A stretch of DNA of 64,000 nucleotides from Vandiemenella viatica (taxonomy: Eukaryota; Arthropoda; Insecta; Orthoptera; Morabidae). The stretch is taken from assembly GCA_031002005.1 (NCBI GenBank), contig CM061921.1:125456597-125520596 (forward strand), given 5' to 3'. Shown in pieces: positions 47,525 to 58,594 of this stretch. The translations under genes were made by a program, and so were the position numbers. Within the stretch, counting starts at the first letter, position 1, and every line of letters starts with the position of its first letter. The notes under the pieces are model-generated. The model saw only the letters and a program-made list of their open reading frames with translations. It had not been told where the DNA came from and made no database searches.

Positions 47525-47905
47525 AAATCAAAGCTTTGCCAGAGGTGACTGTCAATTTTAAGACCCATGAAAATTGCAGCTGAGACAAGGATTTGAACAA
47601 AGGATTTCATTACCCCAATCGTACGCCGCATCCATCTGAGTCAAGAGACAAATCTGGATGTAATTACAAATAAATATTCAACCATAATAAAATCAACATA
47701 CTTTTTTTCTGTAGCATTTATTTTTGTAATTCCAAAACACAAATGTTCTTTTATATGATTAAATACATATTTTTCAGTACTTCTAAATTCAGATGCTTGC
47801 GGCGTGTGATTCGGGTATGGAAGGTCCCCAGTTCAAAATCCGGGTCTCGGATGCAATTTTTACAGGCCTTAAAATCGACCTTCACGTCTGGCAATTTCAT
47901 TTGTT
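47525..47905. repeat. Inverted repeat with tRNA-like arms
   Basis: The left arm (about 47533-47645) is similar to the reverse complement of the right arm (about 47785-47900); the spacer is about 140 bp. Shared motifs include 'ATTTTAAG' plus 'AAAATTGCA', 'TTGAAC' and 'ACGCCGCA'. In tRNA orientation (right arm, +) the order is 'GATGCTTGCGGCGTGTGATT', then a B-box-like 'AGTTCAAAATCC'. The left arm on minus has 'TGTTCAAATCC'. This is the same design as the unit at 32.8-33.7 kb, with different sequence. Confidence 0.72.
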
Positions 47906-48514
47906 ACTGTGAACATGCAAGGACTATATCTACATTTTACTAACATCTGATAAACCTAAAGTAAGGCTGAAAAAATTGACGCTTTCCTAAAGCAATCAGT
48001 AACGCTAAAACAACATTTAATCGTAAAGGACCAGAAATTTCTGAACTCTTTGTATACGATTCTCCATATCGACCAGCCCGACACCGGTCCGCACCGTCAA
48101 AAATTAGATCCAACTAATGACTGCCGATACACGGTGCGGTGTCGTTTGAACTCACTTCAATCGAGTGGGCGACAACAATAAGAAAAGTGTCTGTCGGTGA
48201 CAGTGCGGGTTCGGTGATGTCTATTGTAGCCCGACCTTTACTTGCAAGTTTAAACTAGTAAATACCTTGCTTAGGTAATAACACCGTTTAGTTCATTGTT
48301 ACTTTTATTGTAAGATCGTCAGAAAACAATCACTTTTTTGTTGGCTAGGCTACGATGTGCAGAATCTCTAATAAAGAGAAAGAAATAATATATATTGCAA
48401 TGTAAGCAAAACATCCGCAATACATCCGCATAAAAAATTGCGGATGCGAAAGCGGATGTAGGAATTCATGCGAAAGTTTCGCACTTGCGGATGCGGATAT
48501 CCGTACATCCCTAG

Positions 48515-48881
48515 TTGACATCACTTGTAAGAATATGAAGATTGATATTTGGCTGGCTGAAATGTCTGGAATATGATGAGGCTATATAGAGAAATTTACT
48601 GTCAGAACACAAATTCTTTACACTTTGTTAGATGTAAACATTGATCAACACAAATTGCTGGTTTATTTATCTCTACAAATGCTTCAGGATTTCCATCACT
48701 CAAAAATGAATTGCCTTTGCTGTCCAAAGATTCAGCTTTGAGAAATGTTGAAAAAAGGCCAGTGCTAGCAGCCACAAAAACACAAGCAAATGATTCTATA
48801 GTGAGGCACCCCAAAATCAACCACATGTGAGCAAAAAGCATCTGCCAGGCTTTGCCTTCCTCCATGCTTTTGGAACAGTAG
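48515..48881. other. Flank of the Ty3 element, unassigned
   Basis: No gene recognised. If the Ty3 element is removed at its GTAG duplication, a few open codons run across the junction (48760-48881 into 56490-56550), but nothing identifies a protein. Confidence 0.35.
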
Positions 48882-49459
48882 TGTAGTGACTGATTTGTCG
48901 GATGGCTGTGTGTATAGTCTGTACTCAGTCACAATAGCTAAGACTTGCGATGTATTCTTCTTCCGCCACACCGTTAGTCTTCTGTGCTTGTCTGACACCT
49001 AAAAATATTATCTGTGGGCTGCTGGGAATGGAGAACATACAGCTTGCATTCGTTGAATGAAATACTGAAGTCGTTAACCCGATGTTTATTGCAACACTGG
49101 ATACTTGGTTACAAGGAAATACATCTGCGACTTCACGCGAACGTAATGCCAGCAAACTAGGTATGTTGTGTTGTAGGAAATATCCTACGACATGTGGAAA
49201 ACGAGAATCTTGGTGGGGATCGCGTCCGATCGGTATCGCCGAGGCCAAGCTTGTCGCTCCTAGAGATCAGACACGAATGGGCAAAGTTACAAGTCGTTTT
49301 CTGCAAGGTGACCTTCACCACACATGCTATTCCGCCCGCGCGTAATATTTCCTGCTGAGCAATGTCAGTATTTCTGCTCAGCGTTTGCAGCACGAACGAC
49401 TCGCTCAGAGTCGACAAATAAAATAGAAGGTTTTAATATAATAAAATGCGTCCCTTACA
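48882..49459 (-). repeat. 3' LTR of Ty3/Gypsy element
   Basis: 578 bp, on the minus strand starting TGTAAGGG and ending CACTACA (TG...CA). It pairs with 55912-56489, with about 23 differences counted by eye (about 96% identity). A purine-rich 'GTGGGAGGAA' lies just outside it (49460-49470), fitting the polypurine tract. Confidence 0.96.
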
Positions 49460-50630
49460 TTCCTCCCACAGCTTGAGGAGCCTTGTACCTCCTGGGACAC
49501 GCTTTGGTGTCTCAAAATTTCTGAGAATCTCTACTAGCAGTTTGCTCGACATTACGTGCATTTATAAAATTATAACTCAAACATGAAATGCAAGAAATCA
49601 TCGCACTAGTAATTAAATCATTGCCTAATTGACTATAGTCTATTTCAACTGGTTTGTATTTAGAACAATCAGTATAGAGCAATTTCTGTGTAAACAATTG
49701 GATTATGGCAACTGCAATATTGAAGTATCTCCATGAACAATGTTGGTTATAAAGTGGCTCACAATTAATTCCGCTACATTTGAATATGTTAGTAGGCAAA
49801 TCTAAGCAATTGATAAGATTGAAGAGAATGAATTAAAATGTATTACATGATTATCGTCAAACATAAATACTATCTTATTAAGCTACTAAATCCCCATCAC
49901 GCAAAAGAATGAAATTGTTTCAGCTAAGTCAACATATATAAAAGCTTTCATTTAATTATGAAATCTATAAAACAATTAATAATTACTGTCCTAGAATTAA
50001 ATTATTCCTGATATTTAATCATTATAGAATTGAAGCATCTTAATTAGTCATTATACCTATTCCCCAAATACTTCCCTTTGAATTATATACATCACATACA
50101 AAATAATATTAGTAATGAAAAAGAATGATTCTGTCAGTCTCTATAAACATATCTTTCAAGAAATGCTTTCTTTTCATTTTCTGTTTTTTCCATTGAGGAT
50201 TATTGCACTGTTTCAATGGTTAGTAAGGATATAAACTTGAATAGCATGGTACTCAGTCCTTGAGTTTTATTCCAGGCTGTAGCTGCACACTCGAGCGTAC
50301 GGCCGGAAGATCTCGGTTATCAGACGCTGCGTAAGCGGTCTCTTGTTACTGCCCAGCAGCCTGCATGACCGCTGCGTGCCTGAAACCTCGTGAACAGCAG
50401 TAAAATATTCTTGAAATCCACAAAGTAACCGAGCCATGGCGAGTTTGATGGCACCATGTGACTAGTTCTTTGTGGGCGGAACGAATAAATTAAATTTTAA
50501 ATATAGTTCCAATGACAAAGATTACAAATACAGAAAATTTGAATCAGTTTCCATTTAACTACTTTTAAGTATTGTTCAATGCACAAAATAAACTTAAATG
50601 ACTATGGATACAGATTATATGATTTTATTG
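49460..50630 (-). other. Ty3 region between pol and 3' LTR
   Basis: About 1.17 kb, where some Ty3 elements carry an env gene. The only notable open frame is 49799-49512 (95 codons; 'FKCSGINCEPLYNQHCSW'), which has four cysteines but no clear signal or membrane segment. I would not call it env. Confidence 0.4.
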
Positions 50631-51166
50631 TTAACTTGATTTCTGTGATCTCAAATTATAATGGTTAGTTTTCTGAGATGTTTGAGCTGTCGAGTCAGGC
50701 TTCTTGCTGCGCAATCCATATGAATGTGTGGTAGTTTTCGTCTCCGAATTTACTGGCTTTTTCACTGGCTTGACCTGTTGTGTTTTTTTATCTACTGGTT
50801 TGATCTGTTGTGTCTTGTTATCTACTGGTTTGGTGGTGTGCACAATATTTTTAGGTATCCCCTGATACAAACGAAGTCTGTTTTTATGAACGACTGTGGT
50901 TCTATCCGGTAATTGAATTCGTGCAGTTACAGGTGATAAAAGTTCTTTCACTTGGTACGGTCCCGAGCCATCTTGTAGTGAATTTTTTCGACTCGTTCTT
51001 CCTCATGAATGGTTTACTGAGCATAACATAATCTCCCACATTAATACTTTGCGGTTTCGCGGTCTTATTGTACTGTTTGGCCTGTGATAAAAAAGCATGA
51101 TAGTTATTACGTCGTACCTCAGCCCATAATTTTTTAAGCTTAAAAGCAAGACTTTTTACATTTGGA
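50631..51166 (-). pseudogene. Ty3 pol C-terminal tail
   Basis: After a frameshift past the integrase, the open frame at 50951-50631 reads 'VTARIQLPDRTTVVHKNRLR', the usual end of integrase. It is followed by a Lys/Thr-rich repeat (PVDNKTQQIK-like units, three times) and two 'YGLRSKK'/'YNLRSQK' motifs. The repeated basic tail is unusual and may be specific to this family. Confidence 0.75.
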
Positions 51167-52693
51167 TTATATTATTTTTTTGGAAACTTGGAACATTTGG
51201 AAGGGTGATCTCATTTCTCTGCCGTAGAGTACTTCAAAAGGTGTTTTTCGAGTACTGGTGTGAATTTTTGAGTTATAACATGATACTAAATAGGGTAAAA
51301 TTGATTGCCAATTATCGTAGGATTTGTTGACATAGTAACTAAGCATTCTACCTATAGTTTTATGTATTATCTCTGTCCTGCCGTTCCCAGCCGGATGGTA
51401 ACTGCTGGTCCGTAATTTTTCGATACCTAACAACTTGCAAACTTGTGTAAACAATGAAGACATAAATGATGATCCTTGGTCCGTAATAATCGATTCCGGG
51501 ACCCCGTAAAGTAATATCCAATTAACTACAAAGGCTTTAGCTATTGATTCAGCTGTTTGATCAGATAAAGGTACCATAACTAAATATCTGGAAAAGGCAT
51601 CAGAAATGGTGAGTATATAATTACTGCCTTCTTGACTGCGCCTAAATGGGCCCATAACGTCAAGACCGATTCTTTGAAAAGGTTCTGTTGTTTCAGGTAA
51701 TGACTGCAAAGGTTCTCGCGCTTTTCCTAAACCATATCTTTCATTACATTTGGGACAATTTTTTACATATTTTCGTACGTCTTCTCTCCTGTGTGGCCAC
51801 CAATATTCGGTCGCTATTCGTTGGTTAGTTGTTTTGAAACCACAATGACCTGATAAGATCGCGTCGTGATACAAATACATAATAGGTTCTCTCAGTGATT
51901 TTGGTACCGCCACTCTATCACCACGCTTGGTAACACGATATAGAATGTTATCGCGAAACGCAAACCATTTCTGCTTCCTCCATTTGCTGCATTCTTCGTC
52001 CTTAGCCTGCTCAATAGGTAACTCAGTTAATGAGGGTGGTTCTTCACTGTTAACTACTCTGATTTTTCTACTTAAGCCATCGGCATTTTTGTGCAAAATT
52101 CCTGGTTTATGAACTACGTCATATTCGTACTCTGAAAGTTTTAGGGTCCATCGCATTAACCTGCTCGATGGATCTTTGAGACTAAGCATCCATTTCAACG
52201 CAGAATGATCGGTTACGATAGTGAATTTCCTCCCGTAAAGATAACAACGGAACTGTTTTACACTCCAAATTACTGATAATAATTCCTTTTCGTGGTTGTG
52301 TAATTGATTTCTGGTTTGGTTAATTGACGAGATGCGTATCCTACAGGTTTTTCTTCTTCCATTGATTACCTGCGATAAAACAGATCCAATGCAATAATTT
52401 GATGCGTCAGTCGCAAGGACAAAAGGTCTACTAAAATCAGGGAATATTAAAATTGGATAACTGGTAAGGGCTGTTTTCAGAATATTCATGGCTTCATCAC
52501 ACTCATTTGTCCATTCGAACTTAACTCCTTTCCTTAATAATTTCGTCAATGGTTTGGCCTTAAGGGCATAATCCTGAATAAACTTTCTATAGTAATTTGA
52601 AAGCCCTAAGAATGATTGCAATTCTTTCACACAGGTGGGTGTTGGAAAATTTTTTACTGCCTTCCACAAGCCTTGGATGTGGTTTAACCCCAT
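51167..52693 (-). CDS. Ty3 pol: RNase H and integrase (508 codons, open)
   Basis: The longest open frame in the window. Residues 20-60 are the RT connection ('LQSFLGLSNYYRKFI'). RNase H follows with Asp96 in 'ATDASNYCIG', Glu135 in 'HEKELLSVIW' and Asp162 in 'VTDHSALKW'. Integrase has an HHCC zinc site (His276 and His283, Cys313 and Cys316 in 'NCPKCNERY') and the DDE triad Asp345 ('IGLDVMGPF'), Asp405 ('IITDQGSSF') and Glu441 ('GRTEIIHKTIG'). All catalytic residues remain, yet frameshifts on both sides detach it from the polyprotein. Confidence 0.93.
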   Translation of the reverse strand: MGLNHIQGLWKAVKNFPTPTCVKELQSFLGLSNYYRKFIQDYALKAKPLTKLLRKGVKFEWTNECDEAMNILKTALTSYPILIFPDFSRPFVLATDASNYCIGSVLSQVINGRRKTCRIRISSINQTRNQLHNHEKELLSVIWSVKQFRCYLYGRKFTIVTDHSALKWMLSLKDPSSRLMRWTLKLSEYEYDVVHKPGILHKNADGLSRKIRVVNSEEPPSLTELPIEQAKDEECSKWRKQKWFAFRDNILYRVTKRGDRVAVPKSLREPIMYLYHDAILSGHCGFKTTNQRIATEYWWPHRREDVRKYVKNCPKCNERYGLGKAREPLQSLPETTEPFQRIGLDVMGPFRRSQEGSNYILTISDAFSRYLVMVPLSDQTAESIAKAFVVNWILLYGVPESIITDQGSSFMSSLFTQVCKLLGIEKLRTSSYHPAGNGRTEIIHKTIGRMLSYYVNKSYDNWQSILPYLVSCYNSKIHTSTRKTPFEVLYGREMRSPFQMFQVSKKII

Positions 52694-53425
52694 CTTTGGT
52701 GATGTGAAAACCTAAATACTCTAGTTCTGACATTGCAAAATTGCATTTTTCAAGTGATAAGGTTAAATGAGCTTGTTTCAAACGTTCAAACACCGCTCTG
52801 AGCCTTTGGAGATGCTCTTCCATGTTTTTGGAAAATATGATGATCCTCTAAATATACAAGAGTTGAAAAAGGCTTTAATCCACTTAAGACGCCATCAAGG
52901 AGCCTCTGAAACGTTGCTGGACCATTTTTTAACCCAAATGGTAAACGCAACCATTCGTAATGGCCATTCGGGATAGTGAACGCAGTTTTTTCGATGTCAT
53001 TTTCATGTACTTTTACTTGGTGATAACCACTGCAGTAAATCTAGGTTTGAAAAGTATTTGCAATTTCCTAAGTAGTCTACCGTTTCTGCAATTGAAGGTA
53101 ATGGATACACGTCACTGACCGTTACTGCATTTAAAGCTCTATAATCAACACAAAACCGGAATTTTGTCTCTCCATTTCGACTTTTGCGAGGTACAAGTAC
53201 TATTGGCGATGACCACGGGCTATTACTAGGCCTAATAATTCCATCTTTTAGTTGTTGGTCAATGTATTCATCTACAAGTTGCCTCTGATGAAATGGAAGC
53301 CTATATGCTTTCTTATAAATGGGAGCGGCATCACCCGTTAAGATCCTGTGTTTCACTAAGTCTGTGGCAGGCAATTTACTGTTTGGTATAAATAATTCCC
53401 TAAATTCATTTAACAAACATTCCAT
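52694..53425 (-). pseudogene. Ty3 reverse transcriptase, frameshifted
   Basis: The open frame at 53425-53003 starts the RT: 'VKHRILTGDAAPIYKKAYRL', 'WSSPIVLVPRKSRNGETKFR' and 'FCVDYRALNAVTV'. A frameshift follows 'FSNLDL'. The next pieces include 'LVYLEDHHIF' at about 52868-52839, where the catalytic YLDD is YLED. The thumb 'LEKCNFAMSELEYLGFHITK' is at 52760-52690. The Asp-to-Glu change would by itself cripple the enzyme. Confidence 0.9.
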
Positions 53426-54276
53426 TCTCTTCCCTTTCCTTAGGTGGCAAATGCTTAATTTTTTCTTTAAAATCAGTATCTTCCTCCCTTTGAACAGTAC
53501 ACAATGTTTTGTCCGTTAATAGTTCGCTATCATTATCAGCATAGTTACAGAAAATACTACTTGCTATTTCCTGTTCTCTTAAAATTCCTATTTTTGCAAC
53601 TTTATGTCCACGGGGTATGACAACATCACTTTCTCCAAAATTTTCAATTGACACAGGTATATGTTTTATTCCATTAATTACCCGCACTTTACAAATACTT
53701 CTTTTCACATAACACTGATTAGAATCTAACCAACTGGATTCTTCTGGAAGGTCTACTAAAACTACTGAATTTTCATCACACTCTACGTTATCTTTAATGG
53801 GTAAGTTTGCAATTTTCCCTGAAGCTTTTGGAATGGTTTCCGCGTTACTTAAACTGACGACAGATTTATAAGTCCGTGTAGCTGGTAAATGTCGGTTCAT
53901 GACTCCTTCATTTACGCAAAGACTTTTATTTGAATCTGGGAACGACAAATGTGGGCCTACGCTTTCGCGTTTCCTCAAAACAATTGTACGTTTCGCCACG
54001 TCAAGTATTGCAGTTATATTTATTTAGAAAGTCCATCCCTAAAATTCCACTATATTTTGGGTTCAGTTCAGAAACAATGTAAACAGTTGCATTATAAACA
54101 CAATCATCTATAGTTATATTCACATCTTTCATCCCAAAAGTATGAATAGTATTTCTATCTAATCCCGTAATTCTGCAATCAGATTCTCTTAAATCATTGA
54201 TACCACAAATATCTTTAGATAATAATGTAACTTCAGAGCCCTGTATCAGCCAACAGCTGACATTGTTTTCCCTCAA
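53406..54276 (-). pseudogene. Ty3 protease and linker to RT
   Basis: The protease piece (54276-54001) reads 'SEVTLLSKDICGINDLRESD' and 'KYSGILGMDFLNKYNC', matching the flap and second half of a retroviral-type aspartic protease. The active-site Asp-Thr-Gly triplet is present but one frame away, just upstream (about 54250), because of a one-base insertion. The linker (53999-53406, 197 codons) is open and ends within the RT N-terminus. Confidence 0.82.
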
Positions 54277-54378
54277 TATTTACTGTTACAATGAAATCTG
54301 CCACTTGGGGGTTACTCTGACAAATAGTTACAGGTACCGTTTTAATTTGGGGCGTGACAACGTGGCCTTGCATACCCC

Positions 54379-54895
54379 TTATTCGTTTAACTTATTCTGT
54401 GAATCATTACTTCCACGCTGCCCACTATTTGATTTATTGAAACCTCTGTATTTTTTTGAACCATAATTCCTATCATTATTTCCTTGAAAACCTTGCTTAT
54501 TTCTCATAACTGATCTATTACCCTTATTTTTATAATTATCTTTACTACCTTTATTGTTATCATTATCTTTATCATCATCTGCAGATAATCTTTCTCTACT
54601 ATTTCTCCTAAATTCCCTTGTACAATAGGTTTCTCCATCATTCCCCTGGAATCTACGTACTATCACTGTCAGAATAAAATCTTGCACTATTTCCTCCATG
54701 ACAAGTATGCCTTTTATTAGCACCATGAAAATCACGAAAATCATTATCTTGATGACATGCGATGTCAACATTAGAATCATAACATGCATTGTTAGTATTA
54801 TGTTTAGAGCATGCATTATTAGCAAATTTCCACCAACAGTTTTCAGAAGCATGACCTAATTTTTTTGCAAATTCCACACTTTAATTCTCTTTTCG
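54379..54895 (-). pseudogene. Ty3 gag C-terminus with damaged zinc knuckle
   Basis: Overlapping broken frames. One carries 'AKKLGHASENCWW', the second half of a CCHC zinc knuckle whose first cysteines are lost. Another gives a Lys/Asn/Gly-rich basic stretch (54600-54390) ending 'GQRGSNDSQNKLNE', a nucleic-acid-binding type tail. Confidence 0.7.
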
Positions 54896-54995
54896 TATGA
54901 AAGACCCGTTTTTCAAGCCTATCTCTTCGGTCACTTCTAGTCATATTCATTACCTGTTCAAAAGTCTGTGCATGTTGTAAACCCTCAGAAAATAT

Positions 54996-55616
54996 TCATG
55001 GTTTCTGAAGACTTACGTGTTTTGCGATATCACCATCTAATCCCCCTAAAAATGCGTCTAATGCTCGCACATCAGCCTCATAGCATTTCACAATATTCTC
55101 TTCTGCATTTTCCCCAAGCACATATGTATTGTTATTAATCATCTTAATCCAATCTGCGAACTGATCAAGTTCCTCCCCTGGCTTTCTCTTAATATTTCTT
55201 AATTGTTCGCGGTAAAACCTGGCCGTGTGTTTCTTGGAAAAACGTTTTTCAAGTTCACTGCGTAATAATTCATATGTTTCGGCTTTTTTGCAATCCTCAT
55301 CATAGATCACGAATTTCAAAGCCTCGTCAGTTAACTTTGTTCTTAAAAGAGTTAATTTCTCACTACTACTTAATTCTCCTAATTTAAAGAGCTCATCTTG
55401 CTTGATAAGGAACTCATTTATTGATTCATTAGGTTTTCCCCGAAAAGAAACTGAACTCATCATCACTGTACCGTAAGCTCTGCTATTAGAAGCTTGAGAA
55501 TTGTTAGCTGCTTGCACAGGTTCTGCAATTTTGGCGTCTAGCGCCGCAATTTTACGCGTTAATGCATCAATTACATCTTGCAAATTTCCTTCACGCCCTT
55601 CTGGATTAGTCGGCAT
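54996..55616 (-). CDS. Ty3 gag capsid region (206 codons, open)
   Basis: Starts 'MPTNPEGREGNLQDVIDAL', with a coiled-coil-like segment (residues 15-35), then capsid-type sequence: 'FRGKPNESINEFLIKQDELF', 'LTDEALKFVIYDED', 'LEKRFSKKHTARFYREQLRN' and 'KPGEELDQFADWI'. This matches the retrotransposon gag family that builds the particle. A frameshift after 'HVSLQKP' separates it from the zinc-knuckle part. The leader (55617-55911) has an Arg-rich open frame with no clear function. Confidence 0.88.
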   Translation of the reverse strand: MPTNPEGREGNLQDVIDALTRKIAALDAKIAEPVQAANNSQASNSRAYGTVMMSSVSFRGKPNESINEFLIKQDELFKLGELSSSEKLTLLRTKLTDEALKFVIYDEDCKKAETYELLRSELEKRFSKKHTARFYREQLRNIKRKPGEELDQFADWIKMINNNTYVLGENAEENIVKCYEADVRALDAFLGGLDGDIAKHVSLQKP

Positions 55617-55911
55617 GATGCCGGCAACTCAACTTTTGTAAAAACTGCGAAAAGCTGCCAAACTGCGATGAGTTGTTGTGTTGTGTAGTCACGCTGCTTC
55701 CACGCCCTTGACTGCTGGATGAGTTGTGGGTCTTATCAGCTGCTGGAATTTGGCTGCATCGTGCCGAGATAAGACGCTCTGCTCGCTCGCCTCGCCGCCT
55801 GCCGCTCCGAACACTAGAAGTTCTCATAGATCGACGATCGATTTCCCCGCGAATATCTCGTTACCTAGCTGCCGAATGGTTCCACACAATCTCACTTCTG
55901 TCGCCAAAATT

Positions 55912-56489
55912 TGTAGTGACTGATTTGTCGGATGGCTGTGTGTATAGTCTGTACTCAGTCATAATAGCTAAGACTTGCGATGTATTCTTCTTCCGCCACG
56001 CCGTTAGTCTTCTGTGCTTGTCTGAAACCTAAAAATATTATCTGTGGGCTGCTGGGGATGGAGAACATACGGCTTTCATTCGTTGAATGAAATACTGAAG
56101 TCGTTAACCCGATGTTTATTGCAACACTGGATACATGGTTACAAGGAAATACATCTGCGACTTCACCCGAACGTAATGCCAGCAAACTAGGTATGTTGTG
56201 TTGTAGGAAATATCCAACGACATGTGGAAAACGAGAATTTTGGTGGGGATCACGTCCGATCGGTATCGACGAGGCCGAGCTTGTCGCTCCTAGAGATCAG
56301 ACACGAATGGGCAAAGTTACAAGTCGTTTTCTGCAAGGTGACCATTGCCACACATGCTATTCTGCCCGTGCGTAATATTTCCTGCTGAGCAATGTCAATA
56401 TTTCCGCTCAGAGTTTGAAGCACGTACGACTCGCTCAGAGTCGACAAATAAAATAGAAGGTTTTAATATAATAAAATGCATCCCTTACA
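55912..56489 (-). repeat. 5' LTR of Ty3/Gypsy element
   Basis: 578 bp and exactly the length of the other LTR. In the element's direction it starts at 56489 and ends at 55912, next to the primer-binding region. It should hold the promoter of the element. Confidence 0.96.
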
Positions 56490-56493
56490 GTAG

Positions 56494-58590
56494 TACGAAC
56501 CCTTCCTCATTCATCGGTGCTTTCTACAAATCTGAACACACAATGCCTTTGTACTGATCTATATCACTGTTAAAAAATCGTGACAAATGAGTAGCTTTGA
56601 TTAAAAAAAAGGAAAACACTTACTCATAAAATACATGACCGCGATTATTGTACCAGTTGCATGTTCTGATGACCATCCACCTGCTATAACTATTTTGCTT
56701 CAAATAGTAATACAGTAGACTTGGGTCTTAGTGCAATTAAGTGAAACATAAATGTTCTATAGACATTGTAAGTAGGATAAATGGTTTAGCTACTTCATTC
56801 GAGTAACTTATTAAACTGCAAAATATCAATTTGTTATTTGTAGTGTTTGATAGCTTGCTCTAGGCTAAGAATCTTTTGGCTGGTATTTCCCCTTTAAAAA
56901 ACAGCTTTAGCTGTTGGCCTGCTTCACATACCTTCTACATTGTTATCATTATAGAACTTTTTTTTTTCAATTAACACTTCCTATTCAACACACTTTACAA
57001 TGCTAACAGGGACCATCTTGCTGAGAAATAGAAGTTAGCAAGTATAAAGATTGACATACGTCTGGACTCTTCTTTGAGATTCAGAGATAGGAAGTGCCAG
57101 ATAGTGTTCTGCCATGGAAACAAAAGTCTAGATAATCCATAGAGTGGAGCTTCTGGTTTTCTGGATAAATGTGCATGTGTATTTGGTATCTTGACTCCTT
57201 AAACACTTAGCTCACACTCTCCCTCCCCATACTTATTTTCCCTCACTATCTTTCATTTTTTTATTTTTGTTTTCCTCTTCAAGTTTGCATTTACTTCTTC
57301 TATCTTTCTATTTACATTTCTTGCTTAAACTTGCATTCTTAACACCTACTTTCTTCTTTCTTTCTCATGCCCAGAAGTGATGCTTTTGGAAAGTTTTGCC
57401 CTTTAATTACTCTCAATTTGTATTTGAAGTTTATACTTGTTGGTACCTACTAGTGTTGCTGACTGAGCTACGTGTCACTATCCTGAATTCCCTTCAGCCT
57501 TCTCTTCTCACATCTTCATTCTCCGATGCCTACAGTTTTAAGTTCTTTTATAGTTCCTTGTTTAGCACTGTAAATACATTTATCTTTAGATGATAATCTA
57601 CTAAATCAACAATTGAAACTTGAATTTTGGCCAATTATGTTTCATATCTGTACAATCTTAGATGATAATACATCCAACTTTGTCTTTATTTCTGAGTAGT
57701 TCTGCTAGAGTCCCTTACCTATAGTTGGAAATGGCCCTTTACCTCTTCAATCGTGTTGTCATTATTTCTTTTAGTTGGGTTACTTGTTTTATGTGGCAGT
57801 TGACACCTGGTGCAAGCAACTGTTTTATCCATTCACTTCCTGACTAAGATGACTCTTCAGATAATATAACATGTATTGTGAACATCTCTGTCTAACTTTC
57901 CAGATCCCTCTTAATCTTATCCAGTTGAAATTCGTGATTTTCAAAACTTTCTCGAATACCTCCAAAGCGGCCATTAGTTTTCATAAAACTTGTCCCAAAT
58001 GAGGAACTCAGGAATTCTTATTTGAATTTGATATATATATTTTCAGACTTCCCAAGTCGGTTTTGATATCTGCTCACAAGCTTCGATTGTTGCCTTTAAT
58101 ATCGGCATGCAAAGTTTTGAAAAGTTCCAAACATGGTTTATCATTTGTTCATACTGTACCCTCTATGCTTGTTTCTCAATAAATCAAGATATGTAGACCT
58201 AAACAGAAATTTATACTAGACAGAAGTTAGAATTTCTGTGGCTACCATACCACCAAAATAATATCTCTTTTTTCAATCGGGGAAAATATAGCAGAAATTT
58301 AGAAAATTATTTCATCAGTAGGAAAGTTGAAATAAATCTTTTCATCGCCTATGGTTTGATAGACAAAAAAATGTAAAAGGAAAAAATTTAAATACTTTGT
58401 TTTTCGGAAAAAAACTTTAAGATGAAAAATTTGATAAGAAAGGAAATGGTTGGCAGAAAGAGTGGCAAAGCAGATAACTAAAAAGTTCCTGTATTGTGAT
58501 GTCTTTCTGCCTTCAGATTTATTGAGTGATGTGTTTATTCTTTGCTATCGTATCCTAAAGGTCATTTCCCCTTTTTTAGAATCATTATAC
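56494..58590. other. No recognisable gene
   Basis: AT-rich, with a pyrimidine-rich stretch at 57190-57375. Open frames such as 57396-57593 have no motif. Confidence 0.4.
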
Positions 58591-58594
58591 ACGT

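Larger units (their letters stand above)
46527..48513. mobile_element. Non-autonomous hAT-type element with GCGGAT clusters
   Basis: The ends are 'TAGGGTTG' (46527) and 'CATCCCTA' (48513). Next to each end lie clusters of the hexamer GCGGAT (for example 46537-46625, and its forward and reverse forms at 48415-48500), as expected of subterminal transposase-binding sites in hAT elements. The flanking octamers GTGTGCAT and GTTGACAT match at only 5 of 8, so the duplication is weak. No transposase is seen. Inside are a SINE and a tRNA-like inverted repeat. Confidence 0.72.
48882..56489 (-). mobile_element. Complete Ty3/Gypsy retrotransposon (7.6 kb)
   Basis: Two 578-bp LTRs bound a gag-pol region on the minus strand, and the 4-bp target GTAG is duplicated outside (48878-48881, 56490-56493). 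In reading order: LTR, primer-binding region just inside ('TTGGCGACAGAAGTGAG'), gag, protease, RT, RNase H, integrase, a C-terminal tail, about 1.1 kb without known genes, polypurine tract, LTR. Several frameshifts and an active-site change make this copy non-autonomous. Confidence 0.96.

Noticed and set aside
49512..49799. Open frame between pol and the 3' LTR of the Ty3 element as an env gene
   Set aside because: No signal peptide, membrane anchor or cleavage site visible; too short.
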